Assembly (NCBI GenBank): GCA_017632035.1
Contig: JAGBSG010000103.1
Span: forward strand, 1-36,457
Reading direction: 5' to 3'
DNA length: 36,457 nucleotides
From: Oscillospiraceae bacterium
Lineage (GTDB): Bacteria; Bacillota; Clostridia; Oscillospirales; Oscillospiraceae
This document shows, piece by piece, positions 24,048-33,659 of this stretch. The notes under the pieces are model-generated. The model did no database searches, was not told where the DNA came from, and worked only from the letters and a program-made list of their open reading frames with translations. Position 1 is the stretch's first letter, and the number at the start of each line of letters is the position of its first letter. A program made the translations under genes and the position numbers.

Positions 24048-25136
24048 TTAGTTCTTTTTCTTTTTTGCCTCGCAGTAGATGCAGCGATAAATACCGTTTT
24101 CAGGATTGACACACCTGAACACATGGGGCAGCTCCTGCTCGCAGGAGGAGATACATCTTGGGTTATCACAGAACAATTCATCTACCGATGTATTCTCTTC
24201 CACAGGCATCTGGACACCTTCCTGGGCCTCCTTAAGGAGCTTCAGGATCAACGCCATACGCATATACTTACCGTTCAGTGCCTGCCGGAAATAGGCCGCT
24301 CTGGGATCGTCATCTACCTTTACGCTAATCTCATTGACTCTGGGCAGCGGATGAAGGACTCGCATGGTGGGCTTGGCAGTCTGAAGCTTTTCTGCAGTCA
24401 GAATATAGCTATCCTTCAGCCGTTCATATTCATCAAAGCTGTCAAAGCGCTCACGCTGAATGCGGGTCATATAGAGCACATCCAGCTCCGGCATTGCTTC
24501 TTCCAGAGAGGTAGTCTCTACATATTCCATGCCATTCTTATCCAGAATCTCGTACTTGACATAGTTGGGAAGCTTGAGTTCCTCCGGAGAGATCAAAACA
24601 ACCTTGATATTGGAATAGCGGCTCATCGCAGAAATCAAAGAATGAACTGTACGGCCATATTTCAGGTCACCGCAGCAGCCGATCACAAGATTGTCCAGCC
24701 GGCCAATCTCCCGATAGATGGTCAGCAGGTCCGCCAGGGTCTGGGTAGGATGACAGTGCCCGCCGTCGCCTGCGTTGATCACAGGGATAGATGCCGCCTT
24801 GGCTGCCACATAGGGCGCGCCCTCCTTGGGGTGACGGATTGCCATAATATCCGCATAGCAGCTGATCATCTTTGCCGTATCTGCCATGCTTTCGCCCTTG
24901 GCAGCAGAAGATGAGCTAGCCTCGGAAAAGCCAAGAACATTGCCGCCCAGCTCCATCATGGCCGCTTCAAAACTAAGTCGTGTACGGGTAGAAGGCTCAA
25001 AAAACAATGTAGCCAATTTCTTTCCTTTACAGGCTTCCGCATATCTTCCGGGGTTTTCTACGATGTCGCAAGCAGTGTGCAGAAGATCGTACAGTTCCTC
25101 TACGGAAAAATCCACAATATCGATCAGACTTCTCAT
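24048..25136 (-). CDS. pyrB: Aspartate carbamoyltransferase with C-terminal PyrI-like zinc module
   Basis: PyrB joins carbamoyl phosphate and aspartate (step 2 of UMP synthesis). Residues 1-305 form the catalytic chain: phosphate-binding STRTR (49-53) after [14 protein letters not shown] in the middle and HPLPR near 286. A further 55 residues hold FCDNPRC, a spacer, and YRCIYCEAK: Cys323-x4-Cys328 ... Cys352-x2-Cys355, the zinc site of the regulatory chain PyrI, with [10 protein letters not shown] between. The nucleotide-binding allosteric domain of PyrI is absent. The module could rigidify or pair catalytic trimers. ATG 25136 overlaps the pyrE stop (ATGA). Confidence 0.92.
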   Translation of the reverse strand: MRSLIDIVDFSVEELYDLLHTACDIVENPGRYAEACKGKKLATLFFEPSTRTRLSFEAAMMELGGNVLGFSEASSSSAAKGESMADTAKMISCYADIMAIRHPKEGAPYVAAKAASIPVINAGDGGHCHPTQTLADLLTIYREIGRLDNLVIGCCGDLKYGRTVHSLISAMSRYSNIKVVLISPEELKLPNYVKYEILDKNGMEYVETTSLEEAMPELDVLYMTRIQRERFDSFDEYERLKDSYILTAEKLQTAKPTMRVLHPLPRVNEISVKVDDDPRAAYFRQALNGKYMRMALILKLLKEAQEGVQMPVEENTSVDELFCDNPRCISSCEQELPHVFRCVNPENGIYRCIYCEAKKKKN

Positions 25137-25789
25137 GCTTTTGCTCCATTCACGGCCAGATAGTTACGAATACGGGTTACATTCTCGGCATTTGCCTCGT
25201 CTTCCTCCAAGTACTCGATAATATCATACACATCGACTACAGAGTACACAGGGAAACCGAACTCCTCCTCGATCTCGGCCATAGCGCCCTTTTCGCCCTT
25301 ACCCTTTTCCTTACGGTCTACCATCACAAAGGTAGCCGCAACCTTTACGCCTTCCAGGCTGCTGAGGATCGCCATGCTCTCCCGGATGGCGGTACCGGCA
25401 GTGATCACATCCTCAACGATGACCACTTCCTCCCCCGCCTGAGGAACATAACCAACGAACACGCCGCCTTCACCGTGATCCTTTGCCTCCTTACGGTTGA
25501 AGAAGAAAGGAACATCCAGGCCGTTCTTGCTCAATGCAATAGCCGCAGAAACCGCAATGGAAATACCCTTATAGGCAGGTCCGTACAGCACAGTTTTCTT
25601 GTTACCGACCTTCTCAAAATAGGCCTTGGCATAGAACTCGCCCAGCTTGGCGATCTCCTCACCGGTCTTGATCATACCCGCATTGATAAAGTAAGGGATC
25701 TTTCTGCCGCTCTTGGCAGTAAAATCGCCAAACTTCAGCACACCGGCACTCTGCAGGAACTGAATAAATTCTCTCTTGTAATTTTCCAT
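25133..25789 (-). CDS. pyrE: Orotate phosphoribosyltransferase
   Basis: PyrE converts orotate and PRPP to OMP. The 218-residue protein has the type I PRTase PRPP loop [16 protein letters not shown] (about 115-130) and the substrate-side segments [11 protein letters not shown] and [14 protein letters not shown]. Length is typical. ATG 25789 follows AAGGAG. It lies 32 bases after pyrF and overlaps pyrB by four bases. Confidence 0.96.
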   Translation of the reverse strand: MENYKREFIQFLQSAGVLKFGDFTAKSGRKIPYFINAGMIKTGEEIAKLGEFYAKAYFEKVGNKKTVLYGPAYKGISIAVSAAIALSKNGLDVPFFFNRKEAKDHGEGGVFVGYVPQAGEEVVIVEDVITAGTAIRESMAILSSLEGVKVAATFVMVDRKEKGKGEKGAMAEIEEEFGFPVYSVVDVYDIIEYLEEDEANAENVTRIRNYLAVNGAKA

Positions 25790-25821
25790 AGCAGTTTCTC
25801 CTTATATGTAAAATGTTGAAG

Positions 25822-26520
25822 TTAATCGCAGAATTCTGCCACGCAGCGCTCATAGGCTGCTACAGGATCGGCAGCAGCTGTGATGGGACGGCCTACCACG
25901 ATGTAATCAGAGCCGATAGCCTTCGCCTGGGCCGGTGTCATGACACGCTTCTGATCGCCCACATCACCATCAGCGAAACGGACACCGGGGGTGATGGTCA
26001 GAAATTCCTTGCCGCAGGTATCGTGGACCTTGCCTGCTTCCAGCGGAGAGCAGACGATACCGTCCAGGCCCGCGTTCTTGGCAGTCTTGGCATAGTGCAT
26101 GACCACCTGATCGATAGGCTCTTTGATGAGGATATCCCGCTCCATGCTCTGCTGATCGGTAGAGGTCAGCTGGGTCACGGCGATAAGCAGAGGTCTACTG
26201 CCGTCAGGCCGGGTCAATCCCTCCAGAGCGCCCTGCATCATAGCAGTCGCACCGGCTGCGTGCAGATTGGTAATGTCCACATCCAGATTGGAAAGGACCG
26301 CCATTGCCTTCTTGACAGTGTTGGGAATGTCATGCAGCTTCAGGTCCAGGAAGATCTTGTGTCCTCTGGCCTTGATCTCTCTTACGATGGCAGGACCTTC
26401 CGCATAATAAAGCTCCATGCCGATCTTCACAAAGGGCTTCTTGCCTGTAAACTTGTTCAGAAATGCGAAGGTTGCCTCAGCAGAGGAAAAATCACATGCT
26501 ACGATTACATCCTTACCCAT
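25822..26520 (-). CDS. pyrF: Orotidine-5'-phosphate decarboxylase
   Basis: PyrF decarboxylates OMP to UMP, the final step. The 232-residue protein is a TIM barrel of the pyrF type 1 family with VACDFSSAEA at the N-terminus, the catalytic Lys-Asp network in FLDLKLHDIPNTVKKA (about 57-72), VTQLTS, and the C-terminal phosphate site IVVGRPIT. ATG 26520 overlaps the last base of the pyrD stop (TAATG), with AGGAGG just upstream. Confidence 0.96.
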   Translation of the reverse strand: MGKDVIVACDFSSAEATFAFLNKFTGKKPFVKIGMELYYAEGPAIVREIKARGHKIFLDLKLHDIPNTVKKAMAVLSNLDVDITNLHAAGATAMMQGALEGLTRPDGSRPLLIAVTQLTSTDQQSMERDILIKEPIDQVVMHYAKTAKNAGLDGIVCSPLEAGKVHDTCGKEFLTITPGVRFADGDVGDQKRVMTPAQAKAIGSDYIVVGRPITAAADPVAAYERCVAEFCD

Positions 26521-27431
26521 TATTTCGCGCCTCCTATTATTTCACTTAGTGTGTTGATCCCGTATTTATCCATGACCCGAGGCAGGTCCGCAAGGATATC
26601 CCGGCAGGCATAGGGATTTACCAGATTGGCAGCACCCACCTCAACAGCAGTTGCGCCTGCCAGCATCATCTCCACCACATCCTCGGCACAGCTGACACCG
26701 CCCATGCCGATCACGGGGACCTTGACGGCATTTGCCACCTGATACACCATGCGCACAGCCACCGGGAAAATGGCGCTGCCGGAAAAACCGCCCATTTTAT
26801 TAGCGATCACAGGCTTTTTGTTCTTCAGGTCGATCCGCATACCAAGCAGTGTATTGATCAGGCTGATGCCGTCCGCGCCTGCATCCTCACAGGCCTTAGC
26901 GATAGACACAATATCTGTAACATTGGGAGACAGCTTCAGGATCACAGGCTTCTTCGTTACCTTCTTGACAGCTGCCGTAACCTCAGCAGCTGCCTTTGGG
27001 TCAGTGCCGAAGCTCATACCGCCGCCATGGACATTGGGACAACTGACATTGACCTCCAGCCAGCTAACCTGCTCACAGGCATCCAGGCGCTCGCAGGTAT
27101 AAGCATAATCCTCCACAGCAAAGCCGCTGACATTGGCCATCACAGGCTTGTGGAAGCATTTCTTAAGCTTCGGAAGCTCCTCGGCAATGACCTTGTCCAC
27201 ACCGGGATTCTGCAGGCCCACCGCATTGATCATACCGGCAGTGCACTCAGCGATTCTGGGTGTGGGGTTGCCAAAGCGGGGATCTTTTGTTGTTCCCTTA
27301 AAAGAGAATGTTCCCAAGCAGTTGATATCATACAGCTGCGCAAATTCATAGCCGTAGCCAAATGTACCGGAGGCAGGGATCACCGGATTATCCAGCTCAA
27401 TACCGCACAGATTTACACTCAGTTTTCCCAC
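26520..27431 (-). CDS. pyrD: Dihydroorotate dehydrogenase B, catalytic subunit
   Basis: PyrD oxidises dihydroorotate to orotate; this is the class 1B, NAD-linked type that works with PyrK. The 303-residue FMN barrel shows PASGTFGYG, the active-site Cys in NVSCPNVHGGG (Ser/Cys position characteristic of class 1B), LKLSPNVTDI, and IGMGGVSCAEDV near the phosphate site. The start is GTG 27431, seven bases after GGAGG. It overlaps the end of pyrK by 13 bases, so electron-transfer and catalytic subunits are translationally coupled. Confidence 0.96.
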   Translation of the reverse strand: MGKLSVNLCGIELDNPVIPASGTFGYGYEFAQLYDINCLGTFSFKGTTKDPRFGNPTPRIAECTAGMINAVGLQNPGVDKVIAEELPKLKKCFHKPVMANVSGFAVEDYAYTCERLDACEQVSWLEVNVSCPNVHGGGMSFGTDPKAAAEVTAAVKKVTKKPVILKLSPNVTDIVSIAKACEDAGADGISLINTLLGMRIDLKNKKPVIANKMGGFSGSAIFPVAVRMVYQVANAVKVPVIGMGGVSCAEDVVEMMLAGATAVEVGAANLVNPYACRDILADLPRVMDKYGINTLSEIIGGAK

Positions 27432-28153
27432 AGAATTTCCTCCTTCCGCATAACAGGGCCATCCTTGCAGATGCGCTTGTAGCCGGTCAGGGTCTTGCAG
27501 GAGCAGCCCATACAGGCACCGAAACCGCAGCCCATCCGTTCTTCAAAGCTCATCTGTCCGGAGGTAGTGCTTGCGCGGTACACCGCCTTCAGCATAGGCT
27601 CAGGGCCGCAGGTATAAAAGTGTGTATACTCCACTTCCTTCAGCGCATCAGTCACAAAGCCCTTGATGCCGTAGGAACCGTCAACAGTAGTCACCAGGAC
27701 CTGACAGCCCAGGGCTTTAAACTCCGCCTCATAGAACACTTCCTCAGCCTTATTGAAGCCCAGGATGACTGTGACCTTCTTGCCCTGCGCCAAAAGCTGC
27801 TTGGCCAGCAGATACATAGGCGGCACACCAACACCGCCGCCCAGAAGGACAGGCTTCTCCCCTGCCACAGTCAGATCATAGCCATTGCCCAAACCGGTCA
27901 GGATATCCAGCTTGCCGCCGGTCATTTTGCTCATAGCCTCTGTACCCTTGCCCACCACTTTATAGATGATGGTCAGCACATCGCCCTGCACATCGCAGAC
28001 AGAGATGGGTCTTCTCAGGAACATGCCATCCAGCTGTATGTTCACGAATTGGCCGGGGGCAGTGATGTCTGAGGTATCGCCCTGCAAACGCATTTTGTAC
28101 ACACCCGGCGCAAGCCGGGTGTTATCTATGATTTCGAACAGACTCTGTTTCAT
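27419..28153 (-). CDS. pyrK: Dihydroorotate dehydrogenase B, electron transfer subunit
   Basis: PyrK carries electrons from PyrD to NAD. The 244-residue protein has an FAD domain with RRPISVCD (48-54), an NAD-binding part beginning LLGGGVGVPPMYLLA (103-117), and a [2Fe-2S] site of Cys209-x4-Cys214-x2-Cys217-x11-Cys229. An additional Cys219 sits inside the loop. Length and motif order match the family. It follows carB by 12 bases, with GAGGAGA upstream of ATG 28153. Confidence 0.95.
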   Translation of the reverse strand: MKQSLFEIIDNTRLAPGVYKMRLQGDTSDITAPGQFVNIQLDGMFLRRPISVCDVQGDVLTIIYKVVGKGTEAMSKMTGGKLDILTGLGNGYDLTVAGEKPVLLGGGVGVPPMYLLAKQLLAQGKKVTVILGFNKAEEVFYEAEFKALGCQVLVTTVDGSYGIKGFVTDALKEVEYTHFYTCGPEPMLKAVYRASTTSGQMSFEERMGCGFGACMGCSCKTLTGYKRICKDGPVMRKEEILWEN

Positions 28154-28165
28154 TCCATTCTCCTC

Positions 28166-31100
28166 TTACGCATCGATAGTAGAGATGGTCAGGGTGGTTT
28201 CCTCCAGTACATCCAGCAGGACGCGGACAGTATCCAGCGCCGTGAAGATGGTCACATTGTTTTCCGTAGCAAACTGGCGGATCTGGTGGCCGTCGCTTTC
28301 AGGGCCGTCAGTGCCAATATCCTTGGTGTTGATCACATAGGCGATGTGGCCCTGGCGCAGTGCCTCAGGAATCTCCTCGCTGCCGTCGCTGATCTTGCCC
28401 AGCACATGGGTGCGGATTCCGTTGCTCTTCAGGAACATAGCCGTACCGATCGTTGCCTCAATATTGAAGCCAAGGTTGTAGAACCGGCGGATCAGGGGCA
28501 GGGCCTCATCCTTGTCCTTATCCGCAATGGTGACAAAGACAGTGCCGTAGTTCTGCAAACGCATACCGGAGGCCTGCAAAGCCTTGTACAGGGCACGGTT
28601 CAGCTTGTCATCATAGCCGATGGCCTCACCGGTGGACTTCATTTCAGGAGACAGGTAGGCATCCAGACCACGCAGCTTATTGAAGGAGAACACGGGTGCC
28701 TTGACATAGAAGCGGTCCTTCTCATCGGGATAGATGTCGAAGATACCCAGCTCCTTCAGGCTCTTGCCCAAAATGACCTCTGTGGCGATATCTGCCAAAG
28801 AGTAACCGGTGGCCTTACTCAGGAAGGGCACGGTACGGGAGGAACGGGGGTTGACCTCGATGATATACACATCGTCCTTATCATCCACGATGAACTGAAT
28901 ATTGTAAAGACCCACGATGCCGATGCCCAGGCCCAGCTTCTTGGCATACTGCAGGATGATGCCCTTGACCTTATCGGAAATGGAGAAAGGCGGATAGACG
29001 CTCATGGAGTCACCGCTGTGAACACCGGTGCGCTCGACCAGCTCCATAATACCGGGAACGAAGACATTATGACCGTCGCAGATGGCATCCACCTCGACCT
29101 CACGGCCTTCGATATACTTATCAACCAGAACCGGCTTATCCTCGTCGATCTCAACAGCCGTACGCAGATAGGTGCGCAGCTGGCGCTCGTTGGCAACGAT
29201 CTGCATTGCCCGGCCTCCCAGAACGAAGCTGGGGCGCACCAGAACGGGATACCCGATCTCCGCCGCAGCATCCAGACCGTCCTGGATCTTGGTAACGGCA
29301 CGGCCCTTAGCACGGGGAATATCCAGTTCATTAAGCAGGTTTTCAAAGGCGTTGCGGTCCTCGGCCTTGTCAATGGCAGCACAGTCAGTACCGATGATCT
29401 TCACACCCCGATCCGTCAGAGGCTGAGCCAGGTTAATGGCTGTCTGACCACCCAGAGACGCAATAACACCCTCAGGCTTTTCAAACTCAATGATGTTCAT
29501 AACATCCTCAGGAGTCAGAGGCTCAAAGTACAGCTTGTCGGCAGTGGTGTAGTCCGTGGAGACTGTCTCAGGGTTATTGTTAATGATGATAGCCTCGTAG
29601 CCAGCCTTCTTAATGGTCATGACCGCATGGACAGTAGAGTAGTCAAATTCCACGCCCTGGCCGATACGGATAGGACCTGCGCCCAGCACCACGATCTTCT
29701 TCTTGTTGGTCAGGACAGAAGCGTTCTCACCGGTGTAGGAAGAATAGAAGTAAGGGATATAGGCACCGGTATGGCAGGTATCCACCATGCGGAACACAGG
29801 GAACAGGTTATGTTCCTTGCGGAAGTGATACACATCCAGCTCATTGCACTTCCACATCCGGGCAACATACTTATCGCTGAAGCCCATTTTCTTGGCGGCA
29901 GTCAGAGTCTCCAATTCAAAAGGATGGACCTTCAACGTCTCTTCCATGTCCACAATGCGCTTGATCGCTTCCAGGAAGAAGGGCGTGATCTGGGTGATCT
30001 CATGGAGCTTCTCTACGGTGACACCGCGGTAGACCAGCTCTGCAATGGCGAAGATATTATCATCCCGGAACTGGCTGATATATTCCAGGATCTCCTCGGT
30101 GGACATATCGTCAAACTTGTGATGATAGATATGGTTGACACCGACTTCCAGTGAGCGGATGCCCTTCAGCAGACATTCTTCCAGGGTAGAACCGATGCCC
30201 ATGACCTCACCGGTAGCCTTCATCTGGGTACCCAGCATATTGGAGGCAGAGGTGAACTTGTCAAAGGGAAATCTGGGCAGCTTGGCGATCACATAATCCA
30301 GGCTGGGCTCAAACTCAGCGGTGGTATTGGCAATTGCAATATCTTTCAATTCCATACCAACAGCGATCTTGGCAGTTACCCGGGCAATGGGATAACCACT
30401 GGCCTTGGATGCCAGTGCGGAGGAGCGGGAAACTCTGGGGTTGACCTCGATCAGGTAATACTCACTGGAGTTGGGATTCAGGGCAAACTGGACATTGCAG
30501 CCGCCCTCAATTTTCAGCTCACGGATGATCTTAATGGCAGAGTCATTGAGCATCTTCTGGTCATGATCAGAAAGAGTCATAATAGGGGCAACGACCAGAC
30601 TGTCACCGGTGTGCACACCGACAGGGTCAATGTTTTCCATGCCGCAGATGGTAATGGCATGGTCGGCAGAGTCACGCATGACCTCAAACTCGATCTCCTT
30701 ATAGCCCTTGACGCTCTTCTCAATGAGCACCTGATGCACAGGAGAAAGCTTGAATGCGTTCAGGCCGACTTCGATCAGCTCTTCTTCACTGTAGGCAAAG
30801 CCGCCACCGGTACCTCCCAGGGTAAAGGCAGGACGCAGCACCACAGGGTAACCGATCCGCTTTGCAGCTTCCTTCGCTTCCTCAATACTGTAGGTGATCT
30901 CAGAAGGGATAACAGGCTCGCCGATAGACTGGCACAACTCCTTGAACAGTTCTCTGTCCTCAGCCCTTTCAATAGACTCAGAGCTTGTACCCAGCAGTTC
31001 TACCTGACACTCCTTCAGAACACCCTTCTTCTCCAGCTGCATAGCCAGATTCAGGCCGGTCTGACCACCGATGCCGGGAACGATGGCATCCGGGCGCTCA

Positions 31101-31339
31101 TAGCGGATGATCTTGGCGATATACTCCAGAGTCAAGGGTTCCATGTAGACCTTGTCCGCAATGGTGGTATCGGTCATGATCGTGGCAGGGTTGGAATTGC
31201 AAAGGACAACCTCATAGCCCTCTTCCTTCAGTGCCAGACAGGCCTGGGTGCCTGCATAGTCAAACTCGGCAGCCTGACCGATGACGATCGGGCCGGAACC
31301 GATGATCAAAATTTTCCGAATATCTGTTCTTTTAGCCAT
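28166..31339 (-). CDS. carB: Carbamoyl phosphate synthase, large subunit
   Basis: CarB makes carbamoyl phosphate from bicarbonate, two ATP and ammonia that is normally fed by the small subunit CarA. The 1057-residue chain has the duplicated ATP-grasp halves: ILIIGSGPIVIGQAAEFDY at the start of the first, VLGAGPIRIGQGVEFDYS at the start of the second, and the ATP-grasp signatures EVNPRVSRSSALASKA and EVNPRSSRTVPFLSKA. A C-terminal MGS-like allosteric domain follows (about 930-1057). ATG 31339 follows AGGAGG. Notably carA is not next to it. Confidence 0.97.
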   Translation of the reverse strand: MAKRTDIRKILIIGSGPIVIGQAAEFDYAGTQACLALKEEGYEVVLCNSNPATIMTDTTIADKVYMEPLTLEYIAKIIRYERPDAIVPGIGGQTGLNLAMQLEKKGVLKECQVELLGTSSESIERAEDRELFKELCQSIGEPVIPSEITYSIEEAKEAAKRIGYPVVLRPAFTLGGTGGGFAYSEEELIEVGLNAFKLSPVHQVLIEKSVKGYKEIEFEVMRDSADHAITICGMENIDPVGVHTGDSLVVAPIMTLSDHDQKMLNDSAIKIIRELKIEGGCNVQFALNPNSSEYYLIEVNPRVSRSSALASKASGYPIARVTAKIAVGMELKDIAIANTTAEFEPSLDYVIAKLPRFPFDKFTSASNMLGTQMKATGEVMGIGSTLEECLLKGIRSLEVGVNHIYHHKFDDMSTEEILEYISQFRDDNIFAIAELVYRGVTVEKLHEITQITPFFLEAIKRIVDMEETLKVHPFELETLTAAKKMGFSDKYVARMWKCNELDVYHFRKEHNLFPVFRMVDTCHTGAYIPYFYSSYTGENASVLTNKKKIVVLGAGPIRIGQGVEFDYSTVHAVMTIKKAGYEAIIINNNPETVSTDYTTADKLYFEPLTPEDVMNIIEFEKPEGVIASLGGQTAINLAQPLTDRGVKIIGTDCAAIDKAEDRNAFENLLNELDIPRAKGRAVTKIQDGLDAAAEIGYPVLVRPSFVLGGRAMQIVANERQLRTYLRTAVEIDEDKPVLVDKYIEGREVEVDAICDGHNVFVPGIMELVERTGVHSGDSMSVYPPFSISDKVKGIILQYAKKLGLGIGIVGLYNIQFIVDDKDDVYIIEVNPRSSRTVPFLSKATGYSLADIATEVILGKSLKELGIFDIYPDEKDRFYVKAPVFSFNKLRGLDAYLSPEMKSTGEAIGYDDKLNRALYKALQASGMRLQNYGTVFVTIADKDKDEALPLIRRFYNLGFNIEATIGTAMFLKSNGIRTHVLGKISDGSEEIPEALRQGHIAYVINTKDIGTDGPESDGHQIRQFATENNVTIFTALDTVRVLLDVLEETTLTISTIDA

Positions 31340-31368
31340 ATATAAAACCTCCTGAAAGTAGATAGAAA

Positions 31369-32580
31369 TTACAAATTCTTATAAACGATCTTGCCGTCGC
31401 AGACGGTCAGGACACATTTTCCGTAAAGGGGCACGCCCGCAAAGGGTGTTGCCTTGCCCATAGAGAGAAACTTCTCCGGATCCACAGGCTCACAGGATCC
31501 CAGATCCCATACTGAGTAGCTATCCCCCAACTCGATACCAAACCGCTTTCTGGGGCTCGTCACCAGCAATTCCTTCAGTCGCTCCATGGACAGAATACCC
31601 GGCCTTACCAGATAGGTATACAGCACAGGAAAAGCAGGTTCCAGGCCTACAATGCCAAAGGCACTTCTTTCCAGCCCTTTGGCCTTTTCTTCCGCGCTGT
31701 GGGGTGCATGATCGGTAGCGATCATGTCGATCGTGCCATCCAGAATGCCCCGCACCAGGGCTTCCCGATCTTCCTTGCTGCGCAGTGGTGGATTCATTTT
31801 GAACCGGCCTTCCTCACGCAGATCGCTGTCATCCAGCACCAGATAATGCGGGCCGGTTTCACAGGTCACATCCAAGCCTTCGGCTTTTGCCTTTCGGATC
31901 AGCTCCACACTCTCCTTTGTGGAAATATGACACACATGGTAAGCACAACCGGTTTGTCGGACAAGCTCCAAATCTCTGGCGATCTGCCCCCATTCACTTT
32001 CAGAGCAGATACCCTTATGGCCGTGCTCTCGGGCATATTCTCCGTCATGGATATATCCGCCGCGAAGCAGGCTGTTATCCTCGCAGTGGGCAACGATCAG
32101 CTTGCCCAAAGCTTTGGCACGGAGCATAGCCCGGCGCATCATTTCGTCACTCTGAACGCCTTTTCCGTCGTCAGAAAAACCAATGACATTGGCCGCCATA
32201 CCCTTCAAATCCGCCAAGGTTTCACCTTGCTCTCCTACCGTGATCGCACCGTAGGGATACACATGGATGCAGGCATTTTCCCGGATCAGCTCCAGCTGCT
32301 CAGTCAAGTGCTCCACACTGTCTGGCACGGGCTTCAGGTTGGGCATGGTGCACACATCAGTGTAGCCGCCGGCTGCAGCCGCCAGACTTCCTGAGGTGAT
32401 GGTTTCTTTATAAGAAAATCCCGGCTCACGAAAATGCACATGCACATCGCAAAAACCGGGAAAAACAGAATATTTATTTGAATCAAAAGGAAGCAATACT
32501 TCTGCCACGGAGTCGGTTGCAAAGGAAACAACTTCCCCCATAGGACAACCGATGCTCTTCAGCTTCTGTGTGCCGCTCAT
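31369..32580 (-). CDS. pyrC: Dihydroorotase (class I)
   Basis: PyrC closes carbamoyl aspartate to dihydroorotate. The 403-residue amidohydrolase has metal-binding DVHVHFREPG (His47, His49), substrate/metal residues in VAHCEDNSLL and HVCHISTKES, and catalytic Asp in MIATDHAPHS. Length matches class I bacterial dihydroorotases. The start is ATG 32580, seven bases after AAAGGGGA; the longer in-frame start at 32622 would begin inside the -10 box and is rejected. It is the first gene of the UMP operon. Confidence 0.95.
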   Translation of the reverse strand: MSGTQKLKSIGCPMGEVVSFATDSVAEVLLPFDSNKYSVFPGFCDVHVHFREPGFSYKETITSGSLAAAAGGYTDVCTMPNLKPVPDSVEHLTEQLELIRENACIHVYPYGAITVGEQGETLADLKGMAANVIGFSDDGKGVQSDEMMRRAMLRAKALGKLIVAHCEDNSLLRGGYIHDGEYAREHGHKGICSESEWGQIARDLELVRQTGCAYHVCHISTKESVELIRKAKAEGLDVTCETGPHYLVLDDSDLREEGRFKMNPPLRSKEDREALVRGILDGTIDMIATDHAPHSAEEKAKGLERSAFGIVGLEPAFPVLYTYLVRPGILSMERLKELLVTSPRKRFGIELGDSYSVWDLGSCEPVDPEKFLSMGKATPFAGVPLYGKCVLTVCDGKIVYKNL

Positions 32581-32613
32581 AGTGATCCCCTTTCTGCAAA
32601 CCGTATTTTTGAC

Positions 32614-32642
32614 ATTATACAATATCCGCCACAGTTTGTCAA
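32614..32642 (-). promoter_or_regulatory. Promoter of the UMP operon
   Basis: On the minus strand perfect TTGACA (32642-32637) and TATAAT (32619-32614) boxes are 17 bases apart. Transcription would start near 32607, leaving only about 27 bases before the pyrC ATG. That is too short for a PyrR-binding attenuator. Confidence 0.9.
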
Positions 32643-32661
32643 AGGGTTTTCTTCACGAAAT

Positions 32662-33606
32662 TTAGGGAAATTCTTCCACATCCAGATCACGGTAGGGATA
32701 TACTCGCTTCCAGCCCTCAGCCGTCTTCTGTACAGAGCTTCTGTGGCTGCTCAAAAGGCGCACGATATCATACACATCGATCCAGATCTCAGAATTGCAT
32801 TCCTTCTGGCTTTCATCAAAGATCAGTTCCATGCCAAAATGCAGATGAACAGTCTCAATATTATTCACATTCTCTTTGTCTGAATAACCGGTGCGGCCCA
32901 TGAACCCAATCAAATCGCCTGCCTGCACGGTATCCCCTACTGCCAGTCCCTGCGCAAAAGGATGGTCCTTCTGCAAATGGGCATAGTAATAGTAGCGTTT
33001 GGAATCAAAGGATCGAATGCCAATCCGCCAGCCGCCGTACCGGTTCCAGCCCATTGCCTCGATGACGCCGCCCTCTACCGCCACGATCGGGGTCCCCAGA
33101 CCACCCATCAGGTCATTGCCCAGATGTTTTCTTTGAAATCCGAAGGAACGGCCCACTCCAAAGTCAGAGCAATGACTGTAGCCGTAGCCCGCTCCGATAG
33201 GTGAAAAGGCCTTCAGGCCGTATTGCTGCTTCCACTGACCGGCCACCTGGATCTCATAGCTCCCCAACAGCCCCCCAAGGGCAGCACTGTAGGCCTGGTG
33301 ATAATAGCTGTAGTATTTCCATGTGGTGCCCAGCAGTTCTTCCGCAGACTTATCCCCCTTAAGGTCGTCAGTGGCCTTTTTTACCGATGTCAGGCCGCAC
33401 TTGCCACCCGACCGACATGCAGCCAATGCCAGGATATCGATCCATCCGATATGCTTTTCCTGTTCAAAGGTGGCAATGTCCTGCTCCATCGCATATTTCA
33501 GCGATTCATAGGGAACACCAAAATCCACCCATTTTATGGTCTGCGCCTGTACAGGCACAGCCAGCGCCAACACAAGCACCAAAACAAAACTGATCCGCCG
33601 CTTCAC
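32662..33606 (-). CDS. Secreted M23-family (LytM-type) metallopeptidase
   Basis: The 314-residue protein has a Sec signal peptide (basic start, hydrophobic VLVLVLALAV, likely cut after VQAQ near residue 22) and a C-terminal M23 domain with the zinc motif HLGND (His161, Asp165), YYYYAHL (His210) and VHLHFG (His254, His256). These enzymes cut glycyl or other cross-bridge peptides of peptidoglycan, or act as wall-remodelling factors. A helical 110-residue N-terminal region precedes the domain. The start is GTG 33606 with GAGGTGAGG five bases upstream. It follows dusB on the same strand. Confidence 0.88.
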   Translation of the reverse strand: MKRRISFVLVLVLALAVPVQAQTIKWVDFGVPYESLKYAMEQDIATFEQEKHIGWIDILALAACRSGGKCGLTSVKKATDDLKGDKSAEELLGTTWKYYSYYHQAYSAALGGLLGSYEIQVAGQWKQQYGLKAFSPIGAGYGYSHCSDFGVGRSFGFQRKHLGNDLMGGLGTPIVAVEGGVIEAMGWNRYGGWRIGIRSFDSKRYYYYAHLQKDHPFAQGLAVGDTVQAGDLIGFMGRTGYSDKENVNNIETVHLHFGMELIFDESQKECNSEIWIDVYDIVRLLSSHRSSVQKTAEGWKRVYPYRDLDVEEFP

Positions 33607-33659
33607 ATCCTCACCTCATCATGTAGGATGCACTGCGGCGGACCATCGATTCCATGTAA

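Noticed and set aside
28286-30154. 622-codon open frame on the plus strand opposite carB
   Set aside because: Same artefact as opposite purL; carB is intact on the other strand.
32581-32622. Longer pyrC starting at 32622
   Set aside because: That start lies in the -10 box; a strong ribosome binding site precedes ATG 32580.
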